Part shown: one piece after another, positions 13,252 through 24,949 of the stretch | Layout: every line of letters starts with the position of its first letter | How positions within the stretch are numbered: the stretch's first letter is position 1 | Source: Dactylonectria macrodidyma | Taxonomy: Eukaryota; Ascomycota; Sordariomycetes; Hypocreales; Nectriaceae | Length of the DNA stretch: 64,000 nucleotides | Reading direction: 5' to 3' | Assembly (NCBI GenBank): GCA_020744425.1 | Contig: JAGMUV010000018.1 | Span: 1,178,001 to 1,242,000, forward strand | Program-made: the position numbers and the translations under genes | The notes under the pieces: generated by a model | The model's input: the letters and a program-made list of their open reading frames with translations, nothing else | The model's database searches: none | Told to the model about the DNA's origin: nothing

Positions 13252-14492
13252 ATGGCTGTCAATGTATTTGCAGTACCCGTGTTCCTTGTCGTCTTCCGCG
13301 AGGCTCTCGAGGCAGTTATCATTGTCTCTGTGCTGCTCGCGTTTCTCAAGCAGACTCTCGATGGCTCAAATGGGGATATCAAGATGTACAAGCGCATGAC
13401 GCGCCAGGTACGATTCGCCCATACTTTTCCCACAGCAAATCCGTCGCTAACGTAGTGCCGGTTCAAGATTTGGCTTGGCACAGGCATTGGATTCCTCATC
13501 TGCATGATCGTCAGCGCCGCCCTCATTGGCGTCTTCTACACCGTAGGCACCAACTCTTGGGAAGCAAATGAATACTACTACGAAGGCGCCTTCTCCATCT
13601 TTGCCGCCGCCATCATTACGGTCATGGGTGCTGCACTCCTTCGAATCGGAAAGATGCAAGACAAGTGGCCAGTCAAGCTTGCCAGGTCCCTTGCGATACC
13701 TATTAAGATTGGCTCCCGAGGCTGGTTCAAGGAGTGGACGGAGCGTAATGCCATGTTCATTCTACCCTTCATCACTGTTCTTCGCGAAGGTATTGAGGCT
13801 GTCGTGTTTGTTTCTGGCGTCAGCTTCACGTCTTCTGCCAAAGCCATCCCGTTGCCAACCATTGTCGGCCTGATCGCCGGCGGCCTTGTTGGATATCTCC
13901 TTTACAAGTAAGCGGCCCCGGGCACTTGATTTAGGTCAATATTAAATAACGGAAACAGAGGTGGATCTATGGCGCGCATCCAGATCTTCCTTGTTGCGTC
14001 CACATGCTTGCTGTATCTTGTCGCCGCTGGATTGTTCTCTCGAGGCGTGTGGGATTTTGAGCAGCAGAAGTGGAACGAATTCATCGGGGGCGAAGCCTCT
14101 GAGTTTGGCGCGGGAGCAGGCTCGTACGACATTGGCCAGAGCGTCTGGCACGTCAATGTGAGATATTACTTCGTGTCTAAGGATGTGGCTAACCAGGACA
14201 GTGCTGCGCACCAAACATTGTCAACAATGGTGGCTGGAACATTTTCGCTGCCATCTTCGGCTGGACCAACTCGGCAACGTATGGCTCTGTCTTGTCCTAC
14301 AACCTGTATTGGATCATGGTGGCCGTTGGGTTCGTCGTGATGCGCTTCAAGGAGGTCAATGGCCGGTACCCTCTGATGAAGGCTAAACCGGCTGCTGCTG
14401 CGACCAGAGCTATAGACGACAACAGCAGCAACAGCCAGGTAGGAAGCCCAGTTGACAAAAACGTGGCCACTGAGAAGACTTCGACGGTTTAG
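13252..14492 (+). CDS. ftr1: Ftr1-type high-affinity iron permease
   Basis: Four exons (13252-13407, 13468-13907, 13959-14157, 14202-14492) join to 361 aa with consistent phases. The last intron is 44 nt, with GTGAGA, a GCTAAC branch site and a GACAG acceptor, and it restores the conserved [12 protein letters not shown] block. The family moves Fe3+ made by the Fet3 oxidase across the plasma membrane. Both REXXE iron-binding motifs are present: REALE at residues 16-20 and REGIE at about 158-162. Seven or so hydrophobic helices are visible, including [21 protein letters not shown] and [17 protein letters not shown]. The tail is a short polar cytoplasmic segment. The start follows a CACC context and gives the expected N-terminus. 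Unlike its divergent partner, this gene is intact. Confidence 0.95.
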
Positions 14493-17360
14493 GCATGATT
14501 TGATGCGCGAGAGATTTGGAACAAAGGGCACACAGATGGCGACGTGGATGCTTTCAGTCTCTTAGCTTCGTATCTATTCTAGAATCAGCCTCATACGAGC
14601 TGACACATTAATGTGTCAGGAAACACAATTGAATATTTATGACATTATCTCGTTAGATACTTGACTGTGAATTTGTGTTGACAAGCTTAGCATTAGATAT
14701 GAAGAGTGCGCGGCATTTGCTGTTGCTATCGGAAATCTCGCTGTGGCTGTGATATTGTTGGAGAGCAGGTCAGTACCGTTCAGCGACTCGTGTTTTTCTG
14801 GCTCAACTGTGAGTTTGGGACACGAGACAGACCCCTAACTCGGCCCTACAGTCCCCGCACGCTGCAGCCCTTTCGTGGACAACGGCAAATGCAACCCAGA
14901 TAAGCGTGGTGAAGCCACAATCCGGCCGTGGTCCGATCGGCGCACTCGCTTGCAGATACTTGGCAAGTCGGAAGGGCCATTCCGGACCCCTCCGATCAAG
15001 TCAACCTTTCTCGCATGATTGCTCTAGCTTCTAGGCGCCGGCAGAAGATGATCTGGCGTGATTTCTTCAGCCGCACCACAGCACCCCAGATGCGGGCTGC
15101 ACTGCTTTGGGATCGCTTGTAGAATCATTGCACCAATACGAACCACGGAATACGAGAAGCGAAGTTCCTCGGTTGTCTAATCAATCGAATCAGGAGTTTA
15201 ATGATAAGCTTAATCTGGTCGTTGAAACTAGACCTGGCAATACCGCCTACAACAGTCTCAGCAGCTGTCCCGTCCAGAATTGACATATTAAACGAAACGG
15301 CATCCGCCGTTAAAGTGTTACACACACTGGCTGCTGCTCAGTGGGATGGCACGACATGACACAGCACACATATCCGCATCAGGCGACTTGGATCGCCCAA
15401 AGCTCGGATCAAGGCGAGATGCGTCGATGGGTGTACCGCAACGGGCGGCAGAGCATCGCCGAGCTAAGGCCGGTATCCTTCATATTCCGCCATAGCGGAA
15501 CGATATTCTGTTAGCCTCAATAGTAGGTCAGGAGGCTTCTCACGTGGGGAAGTACCCCGGAGTTTCGACGCCACGGGGTAGAATCTATGGGGACGGGACG
15601 ATCTCAGTTCCTTGTCCCGATGATGAATACCTCATCATTTTCTAGTCACACGTATAGACGGCTCGTTATAAGATGTTTGAAGTTCTTCGACTCAACGTGT
15701 GGTTTCCATTAGATCCCACCTTTACCAAAGCAATACCACCATTGTCGGCTGGAACGGGAGTGACGCCGAGATGGTGGCACCGAGGGGTCACATCCCGAAT
15801 AGCTCATGGATGTGTTCGAGGCCCAATATCGATCTTACTGAGAAGCCCCAAGGCTTGAAGCTGGTCCAAATACCACCTTCTATGTCGACTCGCTCTTGGC
15901 CTCTTGGCAAAGAGTGCAACGCTACAACGTGAGATGCAAGAGCTGCCGCGGATTACTCGCGGGGGAGTCATTAAGGTTGAACAGACAGACTCTGCTATCC
16001 ACCATCCGCGTCTCCATCTGGAGTTTCAATTGCCTATTCGAGATCGGCCCGTCACTCTCGGCTCTTTTCGGCAGGGCCCTTGTCAGGCTGTCTCGCATAA
16101 ACGATAGCCCACCTAGACCCATACGCAATATCTGGAGAGTCTGGTTGGGTTGCGAATTCAGCCTAGATTCTGACGTTTTGATGTAACGTCATCTTTACAA
16201 GGAACGGACATCTTTTGGGTACTGCCATGATGAGATTCGTGTACTCGTACGATCTCAAGCCAAGTGTTAGACCGTGAGCTTGCGCATTTCGTAGGCATGT
16301 AATCTTGGAACAGACTTCCTCATCGGGCTTGCATCGGGCCGCGCGGCCAGCGATCGTTTGGATGCGATGACATGGCTTGCATCAATGTTGCAATCGGCGT
16401 CTCTTAAATCGCAGTAGCCGCGGATAGGGATTTGGGCCCATGTTATGGTGTACGAAGCCAACTGCGTCTGAAGCTCGCTGAAGATGATGGTGAGGCACGC
16501 TGGCAAACTCATCGGCCTTATTGAGGAGTTTTATATCTTCAGCGTCCAGAAGGAGTAAGTTGTCGTCCATCTCCGCAATCGAAATGCGGTGTGGCGGCAA
16601 AACGTGGTCACTAACACAGGCAAAAGAATTCTCGCTTGGCAGGCGATGCACGCTACTGAGAGTCTTATGACAAGAAAGACATAGTCTACCCTCCGAGACC
16701 AAAGAGGATGAGCTTGGCAAATGCCGAATTGGACGGCTTAGTGCAATCAACCCCTGCCCGTTGCAACATCGGGTACCTCTAACTGCCTAGACCCTCGGAC
16801 CTACATCATCCCTGCCGGCATCCCGCCGAAATGCCCGGCCTCTTTCGGACATTCTAACAGTCGGGCCGTCGTTGCAGAGCGTGGGTGACCAACTTGACAG
16901 GTGCCGGGTTCATCTGGTGAAGATCCGTGAGGCCAAGCCTAACAACCCACCCTTGTAATTGCGGAGATAGGGTAGGTGACTGGCCACCAAAATCATAGCG
17001 TGGGGAGCCTATGTGTTGAGTCGGTTCCATCGTCATAGGGTAGAACTGGGAAGAAGCTTTCTTTCAAACTTGGGAGGGACGTCAACCGAAAACATGAGCG
17101 AGAAAGAGAAAATAAGTCAAAGGAGGGATGAGTGATTTGAGAGGGTGGGAAGATGAGTGTTACATCGGAACGACGTAGTCCTTTTCTCTAATCAGGATGA
17201 AGGCCTCGTCTCTCATTACTGAAGTATAAAATCTAGTGATTCGCCGAATGCTGTTGCGAATATTTCTTGTGACATCAAGGCAGTCTGAAAACAGTCTGAT
17301 GGCATTCTCACATCATTAAATATTCATTTTTGAACTCGAACCACCAAAACGCCTCGAGTC
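14493..17360. other. Intergenic region between ftr1 and the ferric reductase gene
   Basis: No convincing gene was found. Two short frames (15673-15858 and 15699-15932, plus) and one minus frame (16382-16750) are open, but they lack ATG-plus-splice structure and any recognised motif. The last 150 bases hold a TATAAAA-like element near 17225 and probably the ferric reductase promoter. I found no exact ATCWGATAA site there. Confidence 0.45.
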
Positions 17361-19600
17361 ATGCTGCTCCTCGTCTTCTGCGCAGCAGCCGTGCTCTGCA
17401 TAGTCCCCTCTACCTCTGGCGAGCTCCTTGTTGGATACGGACTGTCCAGATACAGTCCTGCCTGCGCCTATGCCTGCAAGAACTCAGTCCCTACTATGGT
17501 AGATTGTGCCGAATTCCAAGGCTTAACAGCAGAAGAGCTCGCCGCAGCTTCCCCATCAGCCCAATGTCTCGCCAATGACACGTCCTATCTCGCCACCATC
17601 GCATGGTGCGTTCACGATCGATGCAACAGTGTCAGTTTGTGGGACATTGATCGGTTTTGGGGAACCAACCTGATTGATGGTCAAAACAATAATGGTGTCG
17701 TTTTGAGGTACACGTATCAAGAAGCCGTACAGCAGGTTGACCCAGATGTCCTCCAAGCTTTGACGGCTGATGATATGTCACTCAATAAGGCCATGATGGT
17801 TCCAGATGACATGTACATCGCACATTTGAACGGCGTCTTGTCTGAGATTAAAGTCATCACGGGCAACTCTAAATACGCGTAAGTCACCCCCAAGGCCTCC
17901 CACCGAAGTGTAACCGTCACTAACTTATAGTCCCGTCACTCAGTCTTATTGTCTTCCTCTCTGGCGTCATCATTCCGATCGGCTTTTCTTTGCTCCGACT
18001 ATTCCCTATCCCTACGAAGATGAGAAGCAAGTTCTACGCCTACATCATTGATCCACCCGCGTTTGGAAAGCATCACAGTGTGCCTGTCTTGGGACTCGGT
18101 TTCGTGCCCACTCGTGGCCAGGCAATCTTCATACTATATCTCATCGCAATCAACGTCGCCGCTTGTTTCGCCGACTTCCCCTACCTTACACCGAACGCCG
18201 ATAGTAGAGGTCGCACGAACGACCTCAACAGATACATTGGCTGCCGTGTTGGCGCCGTCTGCCTCGCCAATATCCCGCTCGTGATCCTCTATGCGGGGAG
18301 GAACAGCATGCTGCAGTGGATGACCAACTGGTCCCACTCGACATTTTTGCTCCTTCATCGATGGACTGGCACAATATGCACCCTTGAGGCTGCTGTACAC
18401 TCCATCATGTGGTTGAGACGATGGATCCAAAGAGGTATCTTTGCTGAGCAATCAAAGCTGCCGTATTGGTATTGGGGTGTCATCGCTACTCTTTCCATGA
18501 GTCTCATTATCCCCTTCTCCATTCTCCCAGTGCGAAAAGCCGGGTATGAAGCCTTCTTGGTTGGTCACATCTTCCTGGCTATCATGGCGGTTGTCGGGGC
18601 CTGGCACCACATATTCTATTACTTCCAATTCACGCCGACCGTGGGGTACAACACGTGGTTATACATGGCCATGGCCATTTGGGGCTTCGATCGATTGCTT
18701 CGCTTGGTTCGAATGACGAAGCATGGTGTGAAGAGGGCACATGTCACTGCGGTTGATGAAGAACACATCCGTGTCGATATTCCAGGTGTTTTCTGCCATG
18801 GCTATTGCTATGTTTACTTTCCTACTCTTTCGTGGCGGATGTGGGAGAACCATCCATTCTCTGTCGTCAGCTGCAACCATGGCCATGTTAGACCGCCCAT
18901 CTCAGGGCCTAGAAGCTCGCGATCGAATTTCCAGTCAGATACGGACGGTTCGCGGCCAGGCTTAGAACCTAGCTCTCCGAGTTCAAAGGAGCTACAGATC
19001 GAGGAAAGGCCTATTCCAGCTGCTTGCGTCAGTAAGCAACAATGTGGCGTTACTTTCATCATTCGAGTTCATGACAGCCTGACTCGGCTACTCGCTACGA
19101 AAATTGGCGTCCTCGAAGGAGTTCCGGTCCTTATTGAGGGCAGCTATGGCCACGAAAGCAGAACGCATCTACAGAGCGGCCAGAAGGACTTCGCGCCCAC
19201 CCCGGAGTACCCCAACACCATCTGCATTGCAGGTGGCGTTGGAATTGTAGCCGTGTTACCTGCACTCGATAACGCTGTGAGCCTCTACAGTCCCATTGGC
19301 ACTACGAAGCTACACTGGGGAGTCCGACATCAAGGCTTGGTAGACACGATCGAGAGCATGCTTGCTGAAAGAGATGACACCGAGTCGAAATGGGGTCACA
19401 TCGAGACGAACATCTCTGTGGGATCGCGACTGAACGTCAGGAAGATCTTGGAAGACCAATTGTCAAGAGCCGGAGGTGCTGGTACCACGGTTGTTACCTG
19501 TGGACCACAAGCAATGTGCGATGAGGTTCGATGCACAGCTGCAGGACTTGCGCGACATGGGGCGACGGTGAGGTACATGGAGGAGCTCTGCACTTGGTGA
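17361..19600 (+). CDS. Ferric/cupric reductase (FRE family, flavocytochrome b)
   Basis: Two exons (17361-17878 and 17944-19600; intron GTAAGT to ACTCAG, 65 nt) give 724 aa. The acceptor 13 nt further upstream would break the frame. Fungal Fre enzymes reduce extracellular Fe3+ at the plasma membrane, using cytosolic NADPH, FAD and two hemes. Order of parts: signal peptide (1-20), a Cys-containing extracellular domain, then a ferric-reductase membrane domain. Its heme ligands probably are H311/H325 and H381/H395; both pairs are 14 apart, as in the family. The FAD motif HPFSVVS starts at about 476, the NADPH motif is GGVGIV, and CGP is near the C-terminus. With fet3 and ftr1 it completes reductive iron uptake in one 10-kb cluster. 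Which Fre paralogue it equals is unknown. Confidence 0.93.
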
Positions 19601-20112
19601 TGGGAATGATTGATCTAGCGACCTGTCACGGAGTCGCGGTTCCGTACAACGGTCGCACTTGGCGATGTCTGCTTGTCTGATGTTTTGTACGACTGAATGA
19701 CTTGATCATTGGCTGGCTTGGAAGAAAGACCGACGAGTCTGTCTCTATCAGAGTATTCATTCCCCGTCCTGCCTTGAAGTAGTGGTGAGGAGTGATGCAG
19801 CAACGGGAGAAATCCAGTTGCAATGTACGATGTTCGTTTTGTCAATAATGGTTATTCATTACTGTCCAACCCTCAGATATTGCGAGGTTTAAATGAATCT
19901 TGTGGATGAACTCATAGTTACATATTCGTGCCACAGGTCAAGCTCACTGCCGCCGCATCATTTTCGAGCAACTCATAATCCCTCACTCAACTGTATCTCC
20001 CATTCTCTGAGTCGTCGTCAGAAGGACGGCCCGACTACACATATTGCTTGCGCACATAGGGAAAAAATTGCAATTACAACACTCATGTCACTCATGATTA
20101 CTCAAACTGAGC
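19601..20112. other. Intergenic, nothing recognised
   Basis: This is the 3' flank of the ferric reductase gene and the 3' flank of the minus-strand tRNA gene. No feature could be supported. Confidence 0.4.
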
Positions 20113-20119
20113 AAAAAAA
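20113..20119 (-). terminator. Pol III terminator of tRNA-Ala
   Basis: A run of seven T on the minus strand begins one base after the mature tRNA 3' end, a typical RNA polymerase III stop signal. Confidence 0.85.
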
Positions 20120-20120
20120 T

Positions 20121-20213
20121 TGGACGAGCGGGGAATTGAACCCCGGACCTTCCGCAATGATGCAGCCGTAGCATATATGCGAAGCGGACGCCATACCCCT
20201 AGACCACACGCCC
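20121..20213 (-). tRNA. tRNA-Ala(CGC) with a 21-nt intron
   Basis: The acceptor stem GGGCGTG/CTCGTCC carries a G3-T70 pair, the known alanine identity element, with A as discriminator base. The anticodon stem is TCCGC/GCGGA, with anticodon CGC at 20181-20179, and the T arm is CGGGG-TTCAATT-CCCCG. A 21-nt intron (20177-20157) follows base 37, the canonical position. It decodes GCG. CCA is not encoded, as expected in eukaryotes. Confidence 0.93.
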
Positions 20214-20895
20214 TTTAATCCGCAGATGATGACTGTGCAATTATTATGTCCTATATGGGAAAGTGAAATGGCGTTCAATTCTTCTCATCTTGGTCGACCC
20301 TCACTCTATGTTCCCGATTGAAGAGTCGCAGCTTACAAATATCGAAGCAACTCCGTGACACTCGTCTCAAATTTTATGCTAGGCGGTGTACTAACTCTTG
20401 TTGAGAGTAGAAACCCTTGAAATTGTAGTAGATCTAGTGGAGAGCCTAGCACACCTCTTTGCCTGCCTCATCGATGTCCTGCAACTTTGAGTGCAATCCA
20501 ACCTACACCGTTAGATTTCGGTTTCATCATTTGAGCCTTCAAATCCCCATACTCAACGTCAAGCGTCTTCGGCTAAGTCTCTAGTCTTGTATGACAAATA
20601 TCCCTTGCTGCTGACTGATGCTGACTCTCACATGAGGACCCATATGGGCTAGACGCATCGAATAAAATCGTGCACAACTTCCCAGCACTAGTTGTGGATG
20701 ACCAGGGTGAGGAATTTCTGTTGGTTTTATTCATCAGTTATGGCCCTCTATTTGCTTGAAATGCATTCGCGGATATAAAGTCGTCCTTTTGAAGTCACCG
20801 CAGTTTCAAGTTAGAGATACTTGTTAAGACAAACTTTTAAAAAACACATTAAATCTATTTGTTTGCAGTTTCCCATTCTTTCCCATCCCAGAATC
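20214..20895. other. Intergenic, nothing recognised
   Basis: This lies between the tRNA-Ala 5' flank and the 3' end of the DUF7053-like gene. No open frame or repeat stands out. Confidence 0.4.
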
Positions 20896-21492
20896 CTAAA
20901 ACGCCCCTGCCAGTTGCTTCCCACGTATCTCATCTATCATAGATTGACCAATCGCGTTAAGATACCCCTCGGAATTAATACTACAGAAGGGCAATAGCAT
21001 TCTGTTTGCCTCAACTATTACAGTCCCATACAACTCCCACTCTTCGCCGTTGCTGCTCGGTACTGACGGTGAGCCGGAAGAGCTCACCGAGCCAGGGGGA
21101 GACATGGCCGGCTGAAGCGGTCGCACGTGCCACTCTGTCCAGCTGATGACACCAGCTGAAGCGTTGCAACGGCACCTTATGCCTGTCTCGGCGCGCTGGA
21201 AGAAGATGGGCCACTTGATGGGCTTTGTGAGACCAGGCCCCAGCCAGATGACCTCATGGCCCTTGAAGCAGCGAATAGGCTTATCCCTGCTCCGAGGCTC
21301 GAAGAAGGGATCGTCGGCAATCTGCTCCGGCTCAAAGGGGACTTCACTATAGTTGAGCATGCCGGGGTTGTGACGCAGGATTGGCTCAAAGGTCTGGATG
21401 TAGTCGAGCAATTGCTCATAGGGTACATCGCCGGGAATCGGTATTGCGGTGATTGCGCGGCTCTGTGCCCGCATCGCTTGCTTGGTGACCTT
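20896..21492 (-). CDS. DUF7053-like fungal protein (5' end uncertain)
   Basis: The C-terminal exon encodes about 199 aa resembling the fungal DUF7053 family: a VTKQ..IPIPGDVPYEQLLDYIQ start, a HNPGMLNYSEVPFEP block, a central EVIWLGPGLTKPIKWPI strand and GVISWTEWHV. The predicted fold is lipid- or ligand-binding-like, and no activity is established. The frame continues upstream without an ATG. A good donor (CTA|GTAAGT near 21570) and an acceptor before AAGGTCACC suggest an upstream exon ending near 21571, but no ATG-led first exon could be fixed. If translation starts internally, the first ATG is at 21474. The family call comes from recognised pattern only. Confidence 0.6.
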   Translation of the reverse strand, partial: KVTKQAMRAQSRAITAIPIPGDVPYEQLLDYIQTFEPILRHNPGMLNYSEVPFEPEQIADDPFFEPRSRDKPIRCFKGHEVIWLGPGLTKPIKWPIFFQRAETGIRCRCNASAGVISWTEWHVRPLQPAMSPPGSVSSSGSPSVPSSNGEEWELYGTVIVEANRMLLPFCSINSEGYLNAIGQSMIDEIRGKQLAGAF

Positions 21493-22209
21493 CTTGGAAG
21501 AGTAAGTCAAACAGACAGTTCTTGGGCACGGCAACTCGACCGATTGGTGAACAAGCGAGGGGCCGACTTACTAGACGAGGTCCAATGTGGCGTTTTTTTC
21601 CTGTCCTGCCTTATCCCGAATATGCGCGATTTTCTTTGCCTCCTCCGGCGGCCGACCCTCAGCCTCAGGTGGGGTCGAGAGGGGTCAGAGCTAAAGAAAC
21701 AGGATTCTTTCAGGGTCTGGAGAACGAGAAGAGAAGAAACTAGCTGCCTCACGACCACTGGACAACGGTGCAAGCATGCTACAGCAGGTTGTAGGGGGGA
21801 GCATGTGCCGTAGGGCGTGAGCATGCAAAGGATGCAGGCGGGGAGGGGGAGGGGGATGAATCTGTCACAAAGTAACTTCCAGATTACCTTGCGGGGTCGA
21901 TGCATTATTCGGTGGGGGGTCAGGCTGAGGCATGTGACTCGCTTCGAGCGAGATCCTTGCATTGGAAGCGAAGCGAAGAATAAATAAAACATTGTGAGTA
22001 CATTTGTTACATTTGTTGCATTTGTTGGTCAACACTGTTATCCTTGGGAGAATGCACACTGTAAATGGGAAGGGAAGCACTGGATGAATGATAGTTGGCA
22101 ATGATAGAGATCGACTCGTTCGTGCTGACCACCTTCAAGAATGGTTTCAATTGGTGTTGGATGAACACCTAATATTTGCTAAAAGGCGATGATATCGCGC
22201 GCAAGATAA
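21493..22209. other. Upstream of the DUF7053-like gene, downstream of the MFS gene
   Basis: It probably contains the unplaced first exon of the DUF7053-like gene and its promoter. A short CATTTGTTA/G triplet repeat lies near 22000-22030. Nothing else was recognised. Confidence 0.4.
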
Positions 22210-24101
22210 TTAATAAACATATCGGAAGTTCATGTTCTTTCCATCAGTCTCATCCGATATCTCATCATCTTGTTGGTACTGCGTCGATGCGCTTGATTCC
22301 TGCAGCCTGTCGCGACGCCGGTTCTCCATTATCAGGGAGACACGAAGAACCAGCATCGTCACTGTTGCAATCCCAAAACAGATGGTGGTCGCCAGGAAGC
22401 CGCTCTATAATCGAAATAATCAGTTCATATGCTCCATCGAAGAGAAAAGGATGCTGGATGTGCACTCACCGCATATTCCGGCGCCTCCCGGGGGAAGAAG
22501 AGAAATGGCCCGATAATGTTGCCTGCAGTGTATGCCATGAACATCATCGCTGAGGCAACACTCTTCTTTGTGAACCCAGCAACGTTTGAAGAGATCATGG
22601 ACAGACAGATGGGAAATCCAGCAGCAAAAGCGACAAACAACCAGAGTCCGAACAACCGACTGCCCTGATTGGGACCGTAGCGAACCAAGATTGAGCCAAC
22701 CAGACTATCAAACCGTATTAGCTCGGACGAAAACAATAGTATCTCTAAGCGATACTCACCTGATCAAACTCAAGGACGACCCAACAATAGTTCTGTAGCC
22801 GTTGAATCGACTACACAAGTAACTCGACACAATGAGGAAAAAAGCCAGGATTGCGCCCATCGGCATGTTGAGCAGGTAGACTTGGAACCTCGTAAAGCCG
22901 AAGCCAGCCATGACAAGACTACTGAACTGCACCGGCGTTAGATACATGCGCAATTAGCCTCTTCAAGAAATCTCACCGTTGTGTGGGCTCCGTTTGGAAT
23001 GCTGAACGTGAATTGGAACAGCATCAGCAACAAGACGTTGCGATCCGTGACCACCTCACGAACTTGCTCCCACTTGAAAATGTTGCTCTTCATGCCCGTG
23101 TGATTGCTGCGGATTCGGTCGACGGCTTCGATGCGTTGCGTTTCGTCGAGAAAGCGCGCCTTCTCGGGTGTGTCGGGGAGGAAAATGACGAGGACCACGG
23201 CCCAAACGAGGGTGATGAGGCCGAAGATGATGAAGAGCCACTGCAAACAGTTCATGTTAGACGAAGACGCAATGATTGGGGGACAACAGCCTGGCTTACC
23301 CGCCACGTATCAAAAGTTCCTCCGATGTGGGAGATTCCGAATGCGAGCAAACCTCCAAACATTGTAGCAATTGCATTACCAAGGAACCAGATTCCGTGTC
23401 GAAGAGGTTGCTCTTCACGCTTGTACCACATGCCAGTGATCAGAGAGAACCCGGGTGAAATGGATGCCTCCGCAGCGCCGAGGAAAAATCGCACGATCAA
23501 GAGACCTTTGAAGTCCTGCACGGCGGCATGGCAAACCAAAATGATAGCCCATGCAAGGCTGTATACAAAATGAGCATTTTTCCATGGAATTTGGTACCTT
23601 GCTTGTCTCACCTTGTGCCGGCCAAATATTTTCCTAGCGGCAATCGGACCATCAGGAATGATGCAGGGTAGCTGAAAGCAAGATAACCAAAGTAGAAAAC
23701 GCTGCTGCACCAGCTGTACCTAGATCCAACGAGATTCTGATGATTGTTAGATGATTATTACTGAGAGGACTCCTACGTGTCAGAAATACTTACCAAATCA
23801 TCGATAATTCCCATGATTGAGGCAAAGTTCAAGGACTGCTTATCAAGGAACTGGAGCATGTATGAAACCAGAAGTAAAGGCATCAAACTAATTAAGCCAT
23901 ATTAATGGACAAGAAACCCATAATCTACCGTTGCGTCACTTACAATTGGTCAATCTTCTTTAGAACTTTGCGATTGTTGTGCGTTCCGCCTGAACCTTCT
24001 TCCATAGCGGCATCAAAGTCTCGTAGACTGAGGACCTCGCCATCCTTGGGCAATGGCTCGCCGTTGGACGAGCTTAGGTTTCTCATCTTTTCAGATGTCA
24101 T
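22210..24101 (-). CDS. MFS anion:cation symporter, allantoate permease (Dal5/Seo1) type
   Basis: Eight exons (24101-23944, 23887-23794, 23736-23612, 23558-23300, 23240-22977, 22926-22760, 22704-22470, 22404-22210) join in phase to 498 aa. All introns have good donors and AG acceptors. The family is proton-coupled uptake of small organic anions such as allantoate, vitamins or dipeptides at the plasma membrane. Visible are LLLVSYMLQFLDKQSLNFAS in helix 1, RLPLGKYLAGT after helix 2, the AAVQDFKGLLIVRFFLGAAE and SPGFSLITGMWYKREEQ blocks, and LPDTPEKARFL at the start of the central loop. The last helices carry MMFMAYTAGNIIGPFLF. N- and C-termini are polar and cytosolic. The substrate is unknown. 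The gene lies next to an M20 hydrolase in the same orientation, so it may import that enzyme's substrate. Confidence 0.9.
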
Positions 24102-24949
24102 GATGTGAAGGAACAGAGGTTCCAAGAAGCAACGAGGTGAATTGAGGTCTTGAGAGGCTGGATCGTGTCGTTGAGGAGGCGAGAAACCAGGCGATGGGAC
24201 AGCCCTTATTATGTAGACGATGTTATCAGAGTGAAACGTCAGCCAAGTCGGGACCCCATGGGGAGCGGCGCATTGACAAGCCACAGATAACGGGACGGTG
24301 GATGTCGAGTGTCATCCGAGGGGAGATGAACGAAGAGGAGAGGAGTTTGCCACATTAACTCGCCCGTGGTCGATAGCCGTATTGTCTAGCATGAAAAGTT
24401 CGGCAAAAGAAGAGACGTAATTGGATAAATCGGCAAATAGTATCGTGACGTCGCGGTGATACTAGCGCGAGTTGAGCTGGTGTAGATAACGGATGGTCTC
24501 CGATTGGACATATCGGCAAATCTTGGGTTCGCCTGGCGCTGGAGTTGAGTCAGGCGGGTCATGTCCATATCCGAGGCGTCTAAAAGGCGGGGGATGTGGG
24601 TTTCGGCTTTGGCTTGGGAGGGAGGAGATAAGGCTGAGTGGGAAATGAACTGAGATGATGGATGATAGGTGATGCTGACTGACAAGCTACCCTAGTACTG
24701 ATAACACTCGGCTGATTCAGAGAGTTGACACCATAGCCGCGAACCATTGCCATTCTCCGTCTACGAGCATGTCGTTTCGACAACAGACACGCCTTCAATC
24801 AGGCCTAGGAACTGCGAACTGGGAACTAGCCGTAGCTTCGTGGAATGCTTATCGAGCATATGATACCTCAAGTAGACATGCCTATCTTATGAAATTTAAG
24901 TAACTTGATGATTCATTTGTCGCTGAACGATTTCTCTAAGAATATTCCA
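24102..24949. other. MFS promoter region
   Basis: This lies between two minus-strand genes. It should hold the MFS transporter promoter and the 3' untranslated region of the M20 gene. Minus-strand short frames here are not supported. Confidence 0.4.

Noticed and set aside
15673..16186. Several plus-strand short frames upstream of the ferric reductase
   Set aside because: Frames shift every 100-200 bases with no splice signals and no family recognised.
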